This document shows positions 34,553-43,384 of a DNA stretch of 64,000 nt, piece after piece. The notes beneath the pieces are model-generated. The model ran no database searches and was not told where the DNA came from. It saw only the letters and a list, made by a program, of their open reading frames with translations. Position 1 is the first letter of the stretch; every line of letters starts with the position of its first letter. This DNA is from Pseudomonas sp. UYIF39 (GTDB lineage Bacteria > Pseudomonadota > Gammaproteobacteria > Pseudomonadales > Pseudomonadaceae). The position numbers were made by a program, and so were the translations under genes. The DNA lies in contig NZ_JALBYU010000015.1 of the NCBI RefSeq assembly GCF_029963765.1, positions 1 through 64,000 on the forward strand, given 5' to 3'.

Positions 34553-35331
34553 GTGCGCTACCCAATCTGAACATCGCGTTGATCCAGACCACCCTGGCCT
34601 GGCACGATCGTCAGGCCAATCTGGAGCATTTCGAGGCGTTGCTGGAACAGGCTCGCGGGGCGGATCTGATCATTCTGCCGGAAATGTTCACCACCGGTTT
34701 TTCCATGGAATCGGAGACTCTCGCTGAGTCGGAAAATGGTCCGACCAGCAAATGGCTGCGGGTTCAGGCGGCGAAACTGGATGCGGTGATCACCGGCAGT
34801 GTGATCGTCCAGGCGCCTGACGGCAGCCATCGCAATCGCCTGTTGTGGGCGCGGCCGGACGGGGAGGTATGGCACTACGACAAGCGGCATCTGTTCCGCA
34901 TGGCCGGTGAGCACAACCACTTCACCCCCGGTGAGCGTCAGGTGCAGTTCGAACTCAAGGGCTGGCGAGTGCGGCCGCTGATTTGCTACGACCTGCGCTT
35001 CCCTGTCTGGAGCCGCGATGCTCAGGACACCGATTTGCTGCTGTACACCGCCAACTGGCCGGGGGCACGGCGTCAGCACTGGAATCGTTTGCTGCCAGCG
35101 CGGGCGATTGAAAACCTCTGTTATGTGGCGGCGGTGAATCGCATTGGTACCGACGGCAAAGGTTTTACGTATACCGGCGACAGCCAGGTGCTGGACTTCC
35201 AAGGGGAGACATTGCTCAGCGCAGGAGAAGCCGATGGCGTGTTTCAGGTCGTTCTGAACGCTGCAGATCTTCAGGCTTATCGAACACGGTTTCCGGCGAA
35301 TCTGGACGCCGATACCTTCGAGTTCACCTGA
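34540..35331 (+). CDS. Nitrilase-family omega-amidase (YafV-like, 263 aa)
   Basis: Carbon-nitrogen hydrolase with the Glu-Lys-Cys triad in ILPEMFTTGF (about residue 46), YDKRHLF (about 113) and LICYDLRFP (about 150). The fold and length fit YafV/Nit2-like enzymes that deaminate 2-oxoglutaramate or 2-oxosuccinamate. It overlaps the aminotransferase gene by 13 bases, which indicates coupled expression. Substrate is inferred from the pair and not from residues. Confidence 0.85.
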   Translation: MRDLSALPNLNIALIQTTLAWHDRQANLEHFEALLEQARGADLIILPEMFTTGFSMESETLAESENGPTSKWLRVQAAKLDAVITGSVIVQAPDGSHRNRLLWARPDGEVWHYDKRHLFRMAGEHNHFTPGERQVQFELKGWRVRPLICYDLRFPVWSRDAQDTDLLLYTANWPGARRQHWNRLLPARAIENLCYVAAVNRIGTDGKGFTYTGDSQVLDFQGETLLSAGEADGVFQVVLNAADLQAYRTRFPANLDADTFEFT

Positions 35332-35355
35332 GATCTTCGCTGCCTGACAGGGCCT

Positions 35356-35453
35356 CATCGCGAGCAAGCTCGCTCCCACATTGGATTGATGTGAACACAC
35401 GTTATCTGCTCACCCACCCCCCCCTGTGGGAGCGAGCTTGCTCGCGATAGCGG
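35356..35453. repeat. REP pair (GCGAGCAAGCTCGC type)
   Basis: Inverted copies CATCGCGAGCAAGCTCGCTCCCACA (35356-35380) and TGTGGGAGCGAGCTTGCTCGCGATAG (35425-35450), with about 45 bases between, including a C-run. Same family as 50299, 54107 and 37988. Confidence 0.8.
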
Positions 35454-35485
35454 ACTAACTGCCAGTACATAAACATCAGGCAAAC

Positions 35486-35521
35486 AAAAAGGCCCCTAGG
35501 TTTTCACCTGGGGGCCTTTTG
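35486..35521. terminator. Terminator between amidase and leuA
   Basis: AAAAAGGCCCCTAGG and CCTGGGGGCCTTTT form a long stem flanked by A and T runs, able to work for both convergent genes. Confidence 0.75.
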
Positions 35522-35536
35522 CATTGCAGCGAAGGC

Positions 35537-37216
35537 TTACGCCGCTTTCGCTTCCGGCTGGCTCAGCGAGCGGTTAAGCGCGCTGAACAAGGCCTTGAAG
35601 CTGGCAGTGGTGATGTTTTCATCGATACCGACGCCGTGCACCGCACGTTCACCGTTCACACGCAGCTCGATGTAGGCCGCCGCCTTGGCGTTGGTGCCCG
35701 AACCGATGGCGTGTTCGTTGTAGTCCATGATCTCAACCGGAATCGGCAGACCGGCCACCAGCGCTTCCAGGGCGCCGTTGCCCTTGCCACGCCAGTGCAG
35801 GTTGGTTTCACCCTGACCTTTGCCAGAGACTTCCACTTCGACGGCGCTGTGACCGTTTTCTTCCTGCAGGCGATGGCTGACCAGCGCGTACGGGGTGTTG
35901 GCCTGCAAGTACTCGCTGTGCAGCAGCGCGTGGATCTGCTGAGCCGTCATCTCGAGGCCCAGACGGTCGGTTTCACGCTGCACAACCTGGCTGAACTCGA
36001 TCTGCATGCGACGCGGCAAGCTGATGCCGTATTCCTGTTCCAGCAGGTAAGCGATACCGCCCTTGCCCGACTGGCTGTTGACGCGGATCACCGCCTCGTA
36101 GCTGCGGCCGATATCGGCCGGGTCGATCGGCAAGTACGGCACTTCCCACAGGGTGTCCGGTTTTTGCTGGGCGAAGCCCTTGCGGATGGCGTCCTGGTGG
36201 GAGCCGGAGAACGCGGTGTGAACCAGGTCGCCGACGTACGGGTGGCGTGGGTGCACCTGGATCTGGTTGCATTCCTCGACGACTTTGCGCACGCCGTCGA
36301 TGTCGGAGAAGTCCAGCTCAGGGTGAATGCCCTGGGTGTAGAGGTTCAGCGCCACGGTCACGAGGTCGACGTTACCGGTACGTTCGCCGTTGCCGAACAG
36401 GCAGCCTTCGACACGGTCGGCGCCGGCCATCAGGCCCAGTTCGGTAGCCGCAACGCCAGTGCCACGGTCGTTGTGGGTGTGCAGGCTGATGATCACGCTG
36501 TCACGACGGTTGATGTGACGGCCGAACCATTCGATCTGGTCGGCATAGATGTTCGGGGTCGCGCATTCGACGGTGGCTGGCAGGTTGAGAATCACCTTGT
36601 GCTCAGGCGTCGGGTTCCAGACTTCGATGACTGCGTCGCAGACTTCTTTGGCGAACTCGAGCTCGGTGGCGCTGAAGGTTTCTGGCGAGTATTCGAAGGT
36701 CCACTCGGTGTTTGGCTGCTGGGCGGCATATTTGACGAACAGCTTGGCCGCGTTCACGGCGATGGCCTTGACCCCTTCCTTGTCCTGATTGAAGACAATG
36801 CGACGGAAGGAAGGGGAGGTGGCGTTGTACAGGTGAACGATGGCTTTTTTCGCCCCGCGCAGGGATTCGAAGGTGCGCTCGATCAAATCTTCACGGCCCT
36901 GGGTCAGCACCTGAATGGTGGTGTCGTCCGGGATGTGGTTGCCTTCGATCAGGGTGCGCACGAAGTCGAAGTCGGTTTGCGAAGCCGCCGGGAACGACGC
37001 TTCGATTTCTTTAACGCCGACCGACACCAGGGTTTTCCAGAAACGCAGCTTCTTGACCGCGTCCATTGGCTCGATCAGCGACTGGTTACCATCACGAAGG
37101 TCGGAGCTGCACCAGATCGGCGCGGCAGTAATGGTCTTCGACGGCCAGGTGCGGTCCGGGATGTCGATGGTCGGGAACGCGCGGTATTTCGAAGACGGGT
37201 CTTTGAGCATGCTCAT
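35537..37216 (-). CDS. leuA: 2-isopropylmalate synthase LeuA (559 aa)
   Basis: Condenses 2-ketoisovalerate with acetyl-CoA, the first step of leucine synthesis. The N-terminal catalytic motif SSDLRDGNQSLIEP is at about residues 37-50, the metal-binding SLHTHNDRGTGVA near 249, and the C-terminal regulatory domain from about 430 would bind leucine. The length matches the long LeuA type (class with ~555-560 residues). No other leu gene is adjacent. A possible leader peptide lies 90 bases upstream. Confidence 0.96.
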   Translation of the reverse strand: MSMLKDPSSKYRAFPTIDIPDRTWPSKTITAAPIWCSSDLRDGNQSLIEPMDAVKKLRFWKTLVSVGVKEIEASFPAASQTDFDFVRTLIEGNHIPDDTTIQVLTQGREDLIERTFESLRGAKKAIVHLYNATSPSFRRIVFNQDKEGVKAIAVNAAKLFVKYAAQQPNTEWTFEYSPETFSATELEFAKEVCDAVIEVWNPTPEHKVILNLPATVECATPNIYADQIEWFGRHINRRDSVIISLHTHNDRGTGVAATELGLMAGADRVEGCLFGNGERTGNVDLVTVALNLYTQGIHPELDFSDIDGVRKVVEECNQIQVHPRHPYVGDLVHTAFSGSHQDAIRKGFAQQKPDTLWEVPYLPIDPADIGRSYEAVIRVNSQSGKGGIAYLLEQEYGISLPRRMQIEFSQVVQRETDRLGLEMTAQQIHALLHSEYLQANTPYALVSHRLQEENGHSAVEVEVSGKGQGETNLHWRGKGNGALEALVAGLPIPVEIMDYNEHAIGSGTNAKAAAYIELRVNGERAVHGVGIDENITTASFKALFSALNRSLSQPEAKAA

Positions 37217-37306
37217 CGGGGAATCCTTATTGTGTGGGCCGAAAAAAGGCGGCCTGCCGGTGGATCAAAAGTTCTTGGGGAAAAGCGTAAGGCGAGGCAC
37301 CGCGAT

Positions 37307-37384
37307 TCAGCCTGGCAGTCGTGCACTGACAAGGCACAGGCTGCGGTGCTGGCGAAGCTGAATGAGGGTGTGAGAGGTTTTCAT
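37307..37384 (-). CDS. Possible leucine leader peptide upstream of leuA (25 aa)
   Basis: A 25-codon frame MKTSHTLIQLRQHRSLCLVS and a short tail lies 90 bases before leuA on the same strand, with 5 Leu codons. This size and place suit an attenuation leader. No clear terminator/antiterminator pair was found, although a C/G-rich T6 stretch lies just before leuA. A possible promoter (TTGCCA-17-TAGGGT, 37420-37392) would start transcription within about 3 bases of the ATG, so the peptide might be nearly leaderless. The function is inferred from position and composition. Confidence 0.45.
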   Translation of the reverse strand: MKTSHTLIQLRQHRSLCLVSARLPG

Positions 37385-37391
37385 GCTTTCA

Positions 37392-37420
37392 ACCCTAACC
37401 GCGAGGGTGAAGGATGGCAA
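37392..37420 (-). promoter_or_regulatory. Candidate leuA promoter
   Basis: TTGCCA and TAGGGT with exactly 17 bases between, on the minus strand upstream of the possible leader peptide and leuA. The fit to consensus is moderate. The spacer is GC-rich. Confidence 0.4.
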
Positions 37421-37614
37421 GCGGTCGAAAAAAATTGAGAGGAATCCTCGAAAAGTCGTGGTTATCGAGATTTTATTGCGGTGAATAGTGGTGATTGTTT
37501 TTATGTTTGCGCGAGGTTTGAGCGATGCGCAATTGAAGGCTTTCGGTGATGGGGCGTGTCAGCGCGGCTATTCTTAAAGCCTCACCAAGGACTACTGGCA
37601 GGCAGGAGTCGGCA

Positions 37615-37971
37615 ATGAACGAGTCGGATTGGAAGCTTTATAGTGCGCTGCGTCCGTTGGCCCATGAGCGGCTATGCATCCGGATCATGGAGGAGGTCGA
37701 ACGCATAGTGCTGGATAAAAGCCTGGTGGCTTATGAGCGGATTGAAGCCAGTGAAGAAAGGCTGAAGGCCGGTCAACAGGAACTGTATTGGGCGTTCGGC
37801 GTGTTCAGGCACTCACGCAATGAGGCGCCTGCTCACTTGCTGGGGCTGTGTACTCATGAGTTGATCAGCGCTGAAGAGTTGGCGGGCTTCTCGGAGGAAA
37901 CTCAGGCCTGGATCAAGGAGTGTCTGGCGCACAGGGAAATCCACGGGATTGAAGACCTTGAGGCGGAATAA
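37615..37971 (+). CDS. Hypothetical protein (118 aa)
   Basis: Helical, soluble protein without signal peptide or known motif. Segments RIMEEVERIVLDKSLVAYERI and YWAFGVFRHSRNEAP look like conserved helices. I chose ATG 37615 (AACGAG context, CAGGAG about 16 bases upstream); ATG 37546 is also open. It lies alone between divergent leuA and a convergent M23 peptidase. A hairpin of REP type follows. Function unknown. Confidence 0.7.
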   Translation: MNESDWKLYSALRPLAHERLCIRIMEEVERIVLDKSLVAYERIEASEERLKAGQQELYWAFGVFRHSRNEAPAHLLGLCTHELISAEELAGFSEETQAWIKECLAHREIHGIEDLEAE

Positions 37972-37987
37972 TCGGTCGCCTGTGATG

Positions 37988-38016
37988 CCCCCATCGCGAG
38001 CTTGCTCGCGATGGGG
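37988..38016. repeat. Single REP-type palindrome
   Basis: CCCATCGCGAGC and GCTCGCGATGGG are inverted about a TT. It is a single unit of the GCGAGCAAGCTCGC family and sits between two convergent genes, where it may act as a transcript-end structure. Confidence 0.65.
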
Positions 38017-38036
38017 CCAGTCGCCTCACTCAATAT

Positions 38037-38858
38037 TCAGGGCTGAAATGCACCTATAAAGATGGCCGGATCCACCCGCGCATCATTCAGGCTGACGTTC
38101 CAGTGCATGTGCGGCCCGGTCGCGCGCCCGGTGGAGCCGACTTTTCCGACCACTCCACCACGAGCTAATTGCTGGCCCACCTTCACGTCGATTTTCGACA
38201 TGTGGCAGAACATGCTGATAAAGCCCTGTCCGTGATCGACAAACACCGTGTTGCCGTTGAAAAAGTAGTTACCGATCAGGATCACCTTGCCGGCAGCCGG
38301 GGTCTTGATCGGCGTACCGGCAGGCACGGCGAAGTCCAGGCCAGCGTGAGGATTACGCTCTTCACCATTGAAGAAGCGGCGCACGCCGAACTTGCTCGAC
38401 AGCGGGCCGTTGACCGGTTTGTCCAGCAACAGGTTGCTAGGGGTGTTCGGGCTGAAGCTGCGATAAGCCTGGATCTGTTCGGCTAACTCACCCTCGATGC
38501 GCTTGAGATTCTCCGGGTTCGGATTGACCTGCTGCGTGTTCTTCAACGTGATGTGCTGTTCCGGGTATTTCTTGTTACCAACGTTGAAATTCAGAGTGCG
38601 ACCGCCACTGCTGACCTGCTGCGTACCCGGTTTAACCGTCAGCGGCACACCGACAATCGCCAGCCAGTTGTTCTGTTCCTTGACCACCAAGACGGGCTTG
38701 CCTTGATAACTGGCCTTCGGCGCCTGGGCAGAGGCGCCCAGATCCACCACAGCCACGCCGCCCGGCACCGGTTTGTTCAACAGGCGGGTGATGTAACTGT
38801 CGGCGTGGGCGTTGAAGGTCAGGCACAGCAACAGCAGTGGAGCTAAAAAGCGCGGCAT
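38037..38858 (-). CDS. M23 (LytM) family peptidase, periplasmic (273 aa)
   Basis: Signal peptide at residues 1-19 (LAPLLLLCLTFNAHA). The C-terminal LytM domain has HAGLDFAVPAGTPI (HxGxDxxxP) near residue 167 and the HMHWNV motif near 252, so the zinc ligands His, Asp and His are all present. An active endopeptidase for peptidoglycan crosslinks is likely, or an amidase activator if degenerate. It ends 4 bases before xseA's stop region and is transcribed after xseA on the minus strand. Confidence 0.88.
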   Translation of the reverse strand: MPRFLAPLLLLCLTFNAHADSYITRLLNKPVPGGVAVVDLGASAQAPKASYQGKPVLVVKEQNNWLAIVGVPLTVKPGTQQVSSGGRTLNFNVGNKKYPEQHITLKNTQQVNPNPENLKRIEGELAEQIQAYRSFSPNTPSNLLLDKPVNGPLSSKFGVRRFFNGEERNPHAGLDFAVPAGTPIKTPAAGKVILIGNYFFNGNTVFVDHGQGFISMFCHMSKIDVKVGQQLARGGVVGKVGSTGRATGPHMHWNVSLNDARVDPAIFIGAFQP

Positions 38859-38861
38859 GGA

Positions 38862-40241
38862 TCAATCCAGTAAAGAAAGGGTGACAGGCGTCAGGTGATT
38901 GTCTTCGACCCGCACTTGCAGCTCGCCTTCGCCAAGTCTGGCTTTCAGGCGCTGACCATTGTGGGTTTGCGCGGCGTTGCGGATCGCGTTGCCGCGTTCG
39001 TCCAGCAGAATGCTGTAGCCACGGCCGAGGGTCGCCAACGGGCTGACCACATGCAGCGTCTGCATCTGGCTTTGCAGTTGCAGGCGACGGGATTTGAGCC
39101 CTTCGCGCATGGCACGGGGCAGGCGTTCGGCAAGGCTGTCGAGGCGCTGACGGAGCATCGCCAGTTGCCGCCCGGGATGTTGCCCGGCGAGGCGGGTTTC
39201 CAGACGGATCAACCGTTCGCGACGGGTATTGAGGCTGCGCTCGAACGCGCGGCGCATGCGCATGTCCAGATCATCCAGGCGCTGCGCTTGCTGGCGCAGA
39301 CGTTCACCGGGATGGCGCAGGCGGCGGGACATGCCTTCCAGGCGCAGACGATCACGCATCAAGCGGTCGCGGATACGCATCACCAGCCGTCGATGCAGGC
39401 TTTCAACCCGACGGACCAGGTCGCTGGAATCCGGCGCGAGCAGTTCGGCGGCAGCGGAAGGCGTCGGGGCGCGGACGTCGGCCACGAAGTCGCTGATCGA
39501 TACGTCGGTTTCATGGCCGACGGCGCTGACAATCGGCGTCACGCAGGCATCCACGGCGCGGGCTACGGCTTCTTCGTTGAAGCACCAGAGGTCTTCCAGC
39601 GAGCCGCCGCCACGGGCCAGGATCAACGCGTCGAAACCACGGGCGTCCGCCAGTTTCAAAGCGCGGACAATCTGCGCAGTGGCTTCGCGGCCCTGCACGG
39701 CAGTGGGGATCAACGTGAGCTGGATCTGCGGCGCACGGCGCCGGAATACGCTGATGATGTCGCGAATCACCGCGCCGGTGGGCGAGCTGATAATACCGAT
39801 GCGTTGCGGATGCGCGGGCAGCGGCACTTTGCGCTCTGCGCTGAACAGGCCTTCGGCGCTGAGTTTTTCCTTCAGTGCGTCGAAGGCCAGGCGTAGCGCG
39901 CCGTCACCGGCTGGCTCTACGGTATCGAGGATCAACTGATAGTCGCCGCGGCCCTCGAACAGCGAAACCTTGCCGCGGACCTTCACCGCCAAGCCATCCT
40001 TCAATGCCTGACGAACCCGCGCCGCGTTCTGCCGGAACAGTGCGCAACGCACCTGGGCACCGCTGTCCTTGAGGGTGAAATACACGTGACCGGACGCCGG
40101 GCGGGCGAGGTTGGAGATTTCGCCTTCGACCCAGATGTTGCTGAACACGTCTTCGAGCAACACCCGCGCGCGGCCGTTGAGCTGGCTGACAGTCAGGACT
40201 TCACGGTCCAGGCCGAGTCTTGCAAAGGGATCTTTAATCAT
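38862..40241 (-). CDS. xseA: Exodeoxyribonuclease VII large subunit XseA (459 aa)
   Basis: Nuclease subunit that degrades single-stranded DNA from both ends. N-terminal OB fold (VSQLNGRARVLLE, VEGEISN), then PPHPQRIGIISSPTGAVIRD-like motif and LARGGGSLEDLWCFN near residue 215, and a coiled-coil C-terminal part rich in Arg and Leu. I start at ATG 40241; ATG 40250 also fits. The small subunit XseB is not nearby, as is normal for Pseudomonas. Length is standard. Confidence 0.94.
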   Translation of the reverse strand: MIKDPFARLGLDREVLTVSQLNGRARVLLEDVFSNIWVEGEISNLARPASGHVYFTLKDSGAQVRCALFRQNAARVRQALKDGLAVKVRGKVSLFEGRGDYQLILDTVEPAGDGALRLAFDALKEKLSAEGLFSAERKVPLPAHPQRIGIISSPTGAVIRDIISVFRRRAPQIQLTLIPTAVQGREATAQIVRALKLADARGFDALILARGGGSLEDLWCFNEEAVARAVDACVTPIVSAVGHETDVSISDFVADVRAPTPSAAAELLAPDSSDLVRRVESLHRRLVMRIRDRLMRDRLRLEGMSRRLRHPGERLRQQAQRLDDLDMRMRRAFERSLNTRRERLIRLETRLAGQHPGRQLAMLRQRLDSLAERLPRAMREGLKSRRLQLQSQMQTLHVVSPLATLGRGYSILLDERGNAIRNAAQTHNGQRLKARLGEGELQVRVEDNHLTPVTLSLLD

Positions 40242-40278
40242 GGGGCGCATGATAAAGGCAATCTCCTGCGCAATGCAC

Positions 40279-40370
40279 GATCACTGTAGGAGCTGCCGAA
40301 GGCTGCGATCATTTTGGTCTTGATTTTTAAGATCGAAGGGTCGCAGCCTTCGGCAGCTCCTACAGTGATC
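40279..40370. repeat. REP pair (GCCGAAGGCTGCGATC type)
   Basis: GATCACTGTAGGAGCTGCCGAAGG-type unit at 40279-40310 and its inverse ending at 40370, with a loop of about 30 bases. The pair is almost fully palindromic for 32 bases on each side. Same family as 18077-18163. It lies in the divergent xseA-permease spacer, so both promoters must be placed outside it. Confidence 0.8.
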
Positions 40371-40395
40371 ACAGGTATTCAAGGAAGAGGTGCAG

Positions 40396-41163
40396 ATGGG
40401 CGTTCTTGAGTTGTTGAACCAATGGCCATTCGGCGCTACGGATTGGCTAGTAATCGCGTTGGGCATTGCCCTGGCCTACATCGTGTTCGGTATTGCCGGT
40501 TTTGGCACTGCGCTGGTGGCGGGGCCGGTCCTGATCCTGTTCATGCCGCTGTCGAAGATCGTGCCGCTGTTGGTGCTGCTGGATTTCGTCGCGGCGTTCG
40601 GCAATCTGCTGCCTTCGCGACGGGATGTGGCGAAGCCTGAGTTGCTGCGGCTGCTGCCGTGCATGGCGGTGGGATGCACGCTGGGGGTGATTTTTCTACT
40701 GAATCTGAAATCCGATGTGTTGCTGCTGTTGATGGGCCTGTTTATCAGTGCCTATGCGATTTACAGCTTGTGGGTCAAAACCCGTCCGACACAATTGTCC
40801 GCCGCTTGGGCCGTGCCGATGGGTACGGTGGGCGGGATGTTCGGGGCATTGTTTGGCAGTGGCGGCTTTTTATATGCGATCTATTTGAACAGTCGCCTGC
40901 CCAAAGAGGCGGCCCGGGCGACCCAGAGTGCGCTGATCAGTAGCAGCACCGTGGTGCGCTTGAGCCTGTTTGCTGTCGCGGGTGTGTACGCCGAGCTACC
41001 CTTGTTGGTATTGGCGCTGTGTTTATTGCCGGCCATGGCATTGGGGCTGTGGATCGGCCGGCGGTTGACCATGAGATTGTCCCGCGAGGCGTTTGTGCGG
41101 CTGGTGACCTGGTTGGTGCTGGCCAGCGGAATCGCCTTGATCGGACGTTATTTGAGTGCTTGA
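40396..41163 (+). CDS. TauE/SafE-family sulfite or anion exporter (255 aa)
   Basis: Polytopic inner-membrane protein with about eight hydrophobic helices, starting with WLVIALGIALAYIVFGIAGFGTALVAGPVLI. The family exports sulfite, sulfoacetate or related anions; the substrate cannot be judged from sequence. I use ATG 40396, as GTG 40390 adds two residues only. The gene stands alone, with a hairpin (41169-41197) after it. Confidence 0.85.
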   Translation: MGVLELLNQWPFGATDWLVIALGIALAYIVFGIAGFGTALVAGPVLILFMPLSKIVPLLVLLDFVAAFGNLLPSRRDVAKPELLRLLPCMAVGCTLGVIFLLNLKSDVLLLLMGLFISAYAIYSLWVKTRPTQLSAAWAVPMGTVGGMFGALFGSGGFLYAIYLNSRLPKEAARATQSALISSSTVVRLSLFAVAGVYAELPLLVLALCLLPAMALGLWIGRRLTMRLSREAFVRLVTWLVLASGIALIGRYLSA

Positions 41164-41168
41164 CCTCT

Positions 41169-41198
41169 GAAGCCGGGTGCTTATGCTGCCGGGCTTCG
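41169..41198 (+). terminator. Stem-loop after TauE/SafE gene
   Basis: GAAGCCGG and CCGGGCTTC can pair with a 12-base loop (one bulge). Only GTT follows, so it may be a weak or factor-assisted terminator. Confidence 0.4.
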
Positions 41199-41223
41199 TT
41201 AAAGCGTTGCAGCAGGCCGCACC

Positions 41224-41772
41224 ATGAATTCGCAAAGCATTATTGTCCCGAAAATCTCCACACTGCCGGTGCACGAACCCCGGGCCCGGGCGGTCGTGCG
41301 TTGGCTGGTGCGCAAGAACATCGTCAAAGAAGAACTGACCACCTGTGGCCGCACTGGCAACCGCATGGCCCATGCCATCGCCGACGGCGCCCGCGCTGTC
41401 GTGCTGCATCCTGAAGCACTGCCGTTCGGCGAACCGATCAATGGCCTGGAAATCATCACCAAACGCTGCATCTATACGCCGGCCAAGGGTTTCCTTGAGG
41501 AGGCGGGTTGCGCCGAGTGCCGCAAGGAAGTCGGCGAAGCGCTGTTCGACAGCCTGGAAGACTGGATGCCGGGGCGCACCGATAACTTCACTTGTCCGGA
41601 GTGCGGGCATGAAGATGACATCAACGGCTTTCTTTTCCTGCAGGAATGCGGCTTTTCCAACCTGGGCTTCATCTTCAACAACTGGGCCGAGGCCGGGTTC
41701 AAACAGAGCTTTATCGACGAATTTGCCGATTGGCTGGATCAGCCCGTGAGTTGGGTGAAAGTCGAACTGTAG
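41224..41772 (+). CDS. Conserved zinc-ribbon-like protein (182 aa)
   Basis: Soluble protein with two Cys-x2-Cys pairs, CAECRKE (about residue 96) and CPECGHED (about 120), that could bind one zinc. N-terminal half has a PRARAVVRWLVRKNI segment. The C-terminus is rich in aromatic residues (FNNWAEAGFKQSFIDEF). No enzyme motif was recognised; some databases name similar Pseudomonas proteins after sugar ABC transporters, but no Walker motif is present. It lies before guaB on the same strand, with 117 bases between. Function unknown. Confidence 0.75.
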   Translation: MNSQSIIVPKISTLPVHEPRARAVVRWLVRKNIVKEELTTCGRTGNRMAHAIADGARAVVLHPEALPFGEPINGLEIITKRCIYTPAKGFLEEAGCAECRKEVGEALFDSLEDWMPGRTDNFTCPECGHEDDINGFLFLQECGFSNLGFIFNNWAEAGFKQSFIDEFADWLDQPVSWVKVEL

Positions 41773-41824
41773 GAAGCGACAATCCCCGTATATCAGTAAT
41801 GCTAATAATAGACAGAGTTTTACA

Positions 41825-41853
41825 TTGAACCCGAGGGGGTGTCTGACTATAAT
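41825..41853 (+). promoter_or_regulatory. guaB promoter
   Basis: TTGAAC (41825-41830) and TATAAT (41848-41853) are separated by 17 bases, and the -10 lies 36 bases before the guaB ATG. A strong sigma-70 promoter is expected for guaBA. Confidence 0.7.
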
Positions 41854-41889
41854 GGCGCGCTTCCATTTTCCCGCTCGGGAGCCCCCGCG

Positions 41890-43359
41890 ATGCTGCGTAT
41901 CAGCCAAGAAGCTCTGACATTCGACGACATTCTCCTAGTGCCTGGTTATTCCGAGGTGCTTCCTAACGAAGTCAGTCTCAAGACCCGCCTAACCCGTGGC
42001 ATCGAGCTGAATATTCCCCTGGTTTCTGCCGCCATGGACACCGTTACTGAAGCCCGTCTGGCAATTGCCATGGCTCAGGAAGGTGGCATCGGCATTATCC
42101 ACAAGAACATGACCATCGAGCAGCAAGCTGCCGAAGTGCGCAAGGTCAAGCGTTATGAGGCCGGCGTGGTCAAGGACCCGATCACCATCGAGGCTGACGC
42201 CACGGTTCGTGAACTGTTCGAACTGACCCGCATGCACAACATCTCCGGCGTTCCGGTTTTGCACGATGGCGACCTGGTCGGCATCGTCACTTCCCGTGAC
42301 GTGCGTTTCGAAAACCGTCTGGACGCCACCGTCCGTGAAGTGATGACGCCTAAAGAGCGTCTGGTCACGGTCAAGGAAGGCGCCGACAAGAACGACGTCC
42401 GCGAGTTGTTGCACAAAAACCGCATCGAACGCGTGCTGATCGTCGACGACAAATTTGCCCTCAAAGGCATGATGACCGTCAACGACATCGAAAAAGCCAA
42501 GGCTTACCCGCTGGCCAGCAAGGACGACCAAGGTCGTCTGCGTGTTGGCGCTGCTGTCGGTACCGGTAAAGACACCGGTGATCGCGTAGCTGCTCTGGTC
42601 AATGCCGGCGTTGACGTGGTGGTGGTCGATACCGCTCACGGTCACTCCAAAGGTGTGATCGACCGCGTTCGCTGGGTCAAACAGAATTTCCCTGAAGTGC
42701 AGGTCATCGGCGGCAACATCGCCACCGGCGCTGCCGCCAAGGCTTTGGCCGAAGCGGGCGCCGACGCCGTCAAGGTCGGTATCGGCCCGGGCTCGATCTG
42801 CACCACCCGTATCGTCGCCGGTGTCGGCGTCCCGCAAATCAGCGCCATCGCCAACGTCGCCGCTGCCCTTGAAGGCACTGGCGTTCCGTTGATCGCCGAC
42901 GGCGGCATCCGTTTCTCCGGTGACTTGTCCAAGGCCATCGTTGCCGGTGCTTCCTGCGTGATGATGGGCTCGATGTTCGCCGGTACTGAAGAAGCACCGG
43001 GCGAGATCGAACTGTTCCAGGGTCGTTCGTACAAGGCTTACCGTGGCATGGGTTCGCTGGGCGCCATGTCCCAGGCTCAAGGCTCCTCCGACCGTTACTT
43101 CCAGGACTCCTCGGCAGGCGCCGAGAAGCTTGTACCTGAAGGGATCGAAGGGCGTGTTCCTTACAAGGGCACACTGAGCGCCATCATCCATCAACTGATG
43201 GGCGGCCTGCGTTCCTCGATGGGTTACACCGGCAGTGCCGACATCGAAGAAATGCGCACCAAGCCTGAGTTCGTGCGGATCACAGGCGCCGGTATGGCCG
43301 AGTCCCACGTTCACGACGTACAGATCACCAAAGAAGCGCCAAACTACCGCGTAGGTTGA
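41890..43359 (+). CDS. guaB: IMP dehydrogenase GuaB (489 aa)
   Basis: Oxidises IMP to XMP in GMP synthesis. The catalytic Cys loop GPGSICTTRIVAGVG is near residue 300, and tandem CBS domains, at about residues 93-200, contain VTSRDVRFENR and VNDIEKAK. Flap motif GMGSLGAM near 395. I chose ATG 41890, giving the usual 489. It is followed by a hairpin and guaA, forming the guaBA operon. Confidence 0.97.
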   Translation: MLRISQEALTFDDILLVPGYSEVLPNEVSLKTRLTRGIELNIPLVSAAMDTVTEARLAIAMAQEGGIGIIHKNMTIEQQAAEVRKVKRYEAGVVKDPITIEADATVRELFELTRMHNISGVPVLHDGDLVGIVTSRDVRFENRLDATVREVMTPKERLVTVKEGADKNDVRELLHKNRIERVLIVDDKFALKGMMTVNDIEKAKAYPLASKDDQGRLRVGAAVGTGKDTGDRVAALVNAGVDVVVVDTAHGHSKGVIDRVRWVKQNFPEVQVIGGNIATGAAAKALAEAGADAVKVGIGPGSICTTRIVAGVGVPQISAIANVAAALEGTGVPLIADGGIRFSGDLSKAIVAGASCVMMGSMFAGTEEAPGEIELFQGRSYKAYRGMGSLGAMSQAQGSSDRYFQDSSAGAEKLVPEGIEGRVPYKGTLSAIIHQLMGGLRSSMGYTGSADIEEMRTKPEFVRITGAGMAESHVHDVQITKEAPNYRVG

Positions 43360-43384
43360 GCCTTCCAGCAATAAGTTAAGTAAC

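Noticed and set aside
35519..37438. Long open frame (639 codons) opposite leuA
   Set aside because: Shadow of leuA codon bias; composition not protein-like and no ribosome binding site.
41224..41772. Sugar ABC transporter ATPase label
   Set aside because: No Walker A, Walker B or ABC signature in the sequence.
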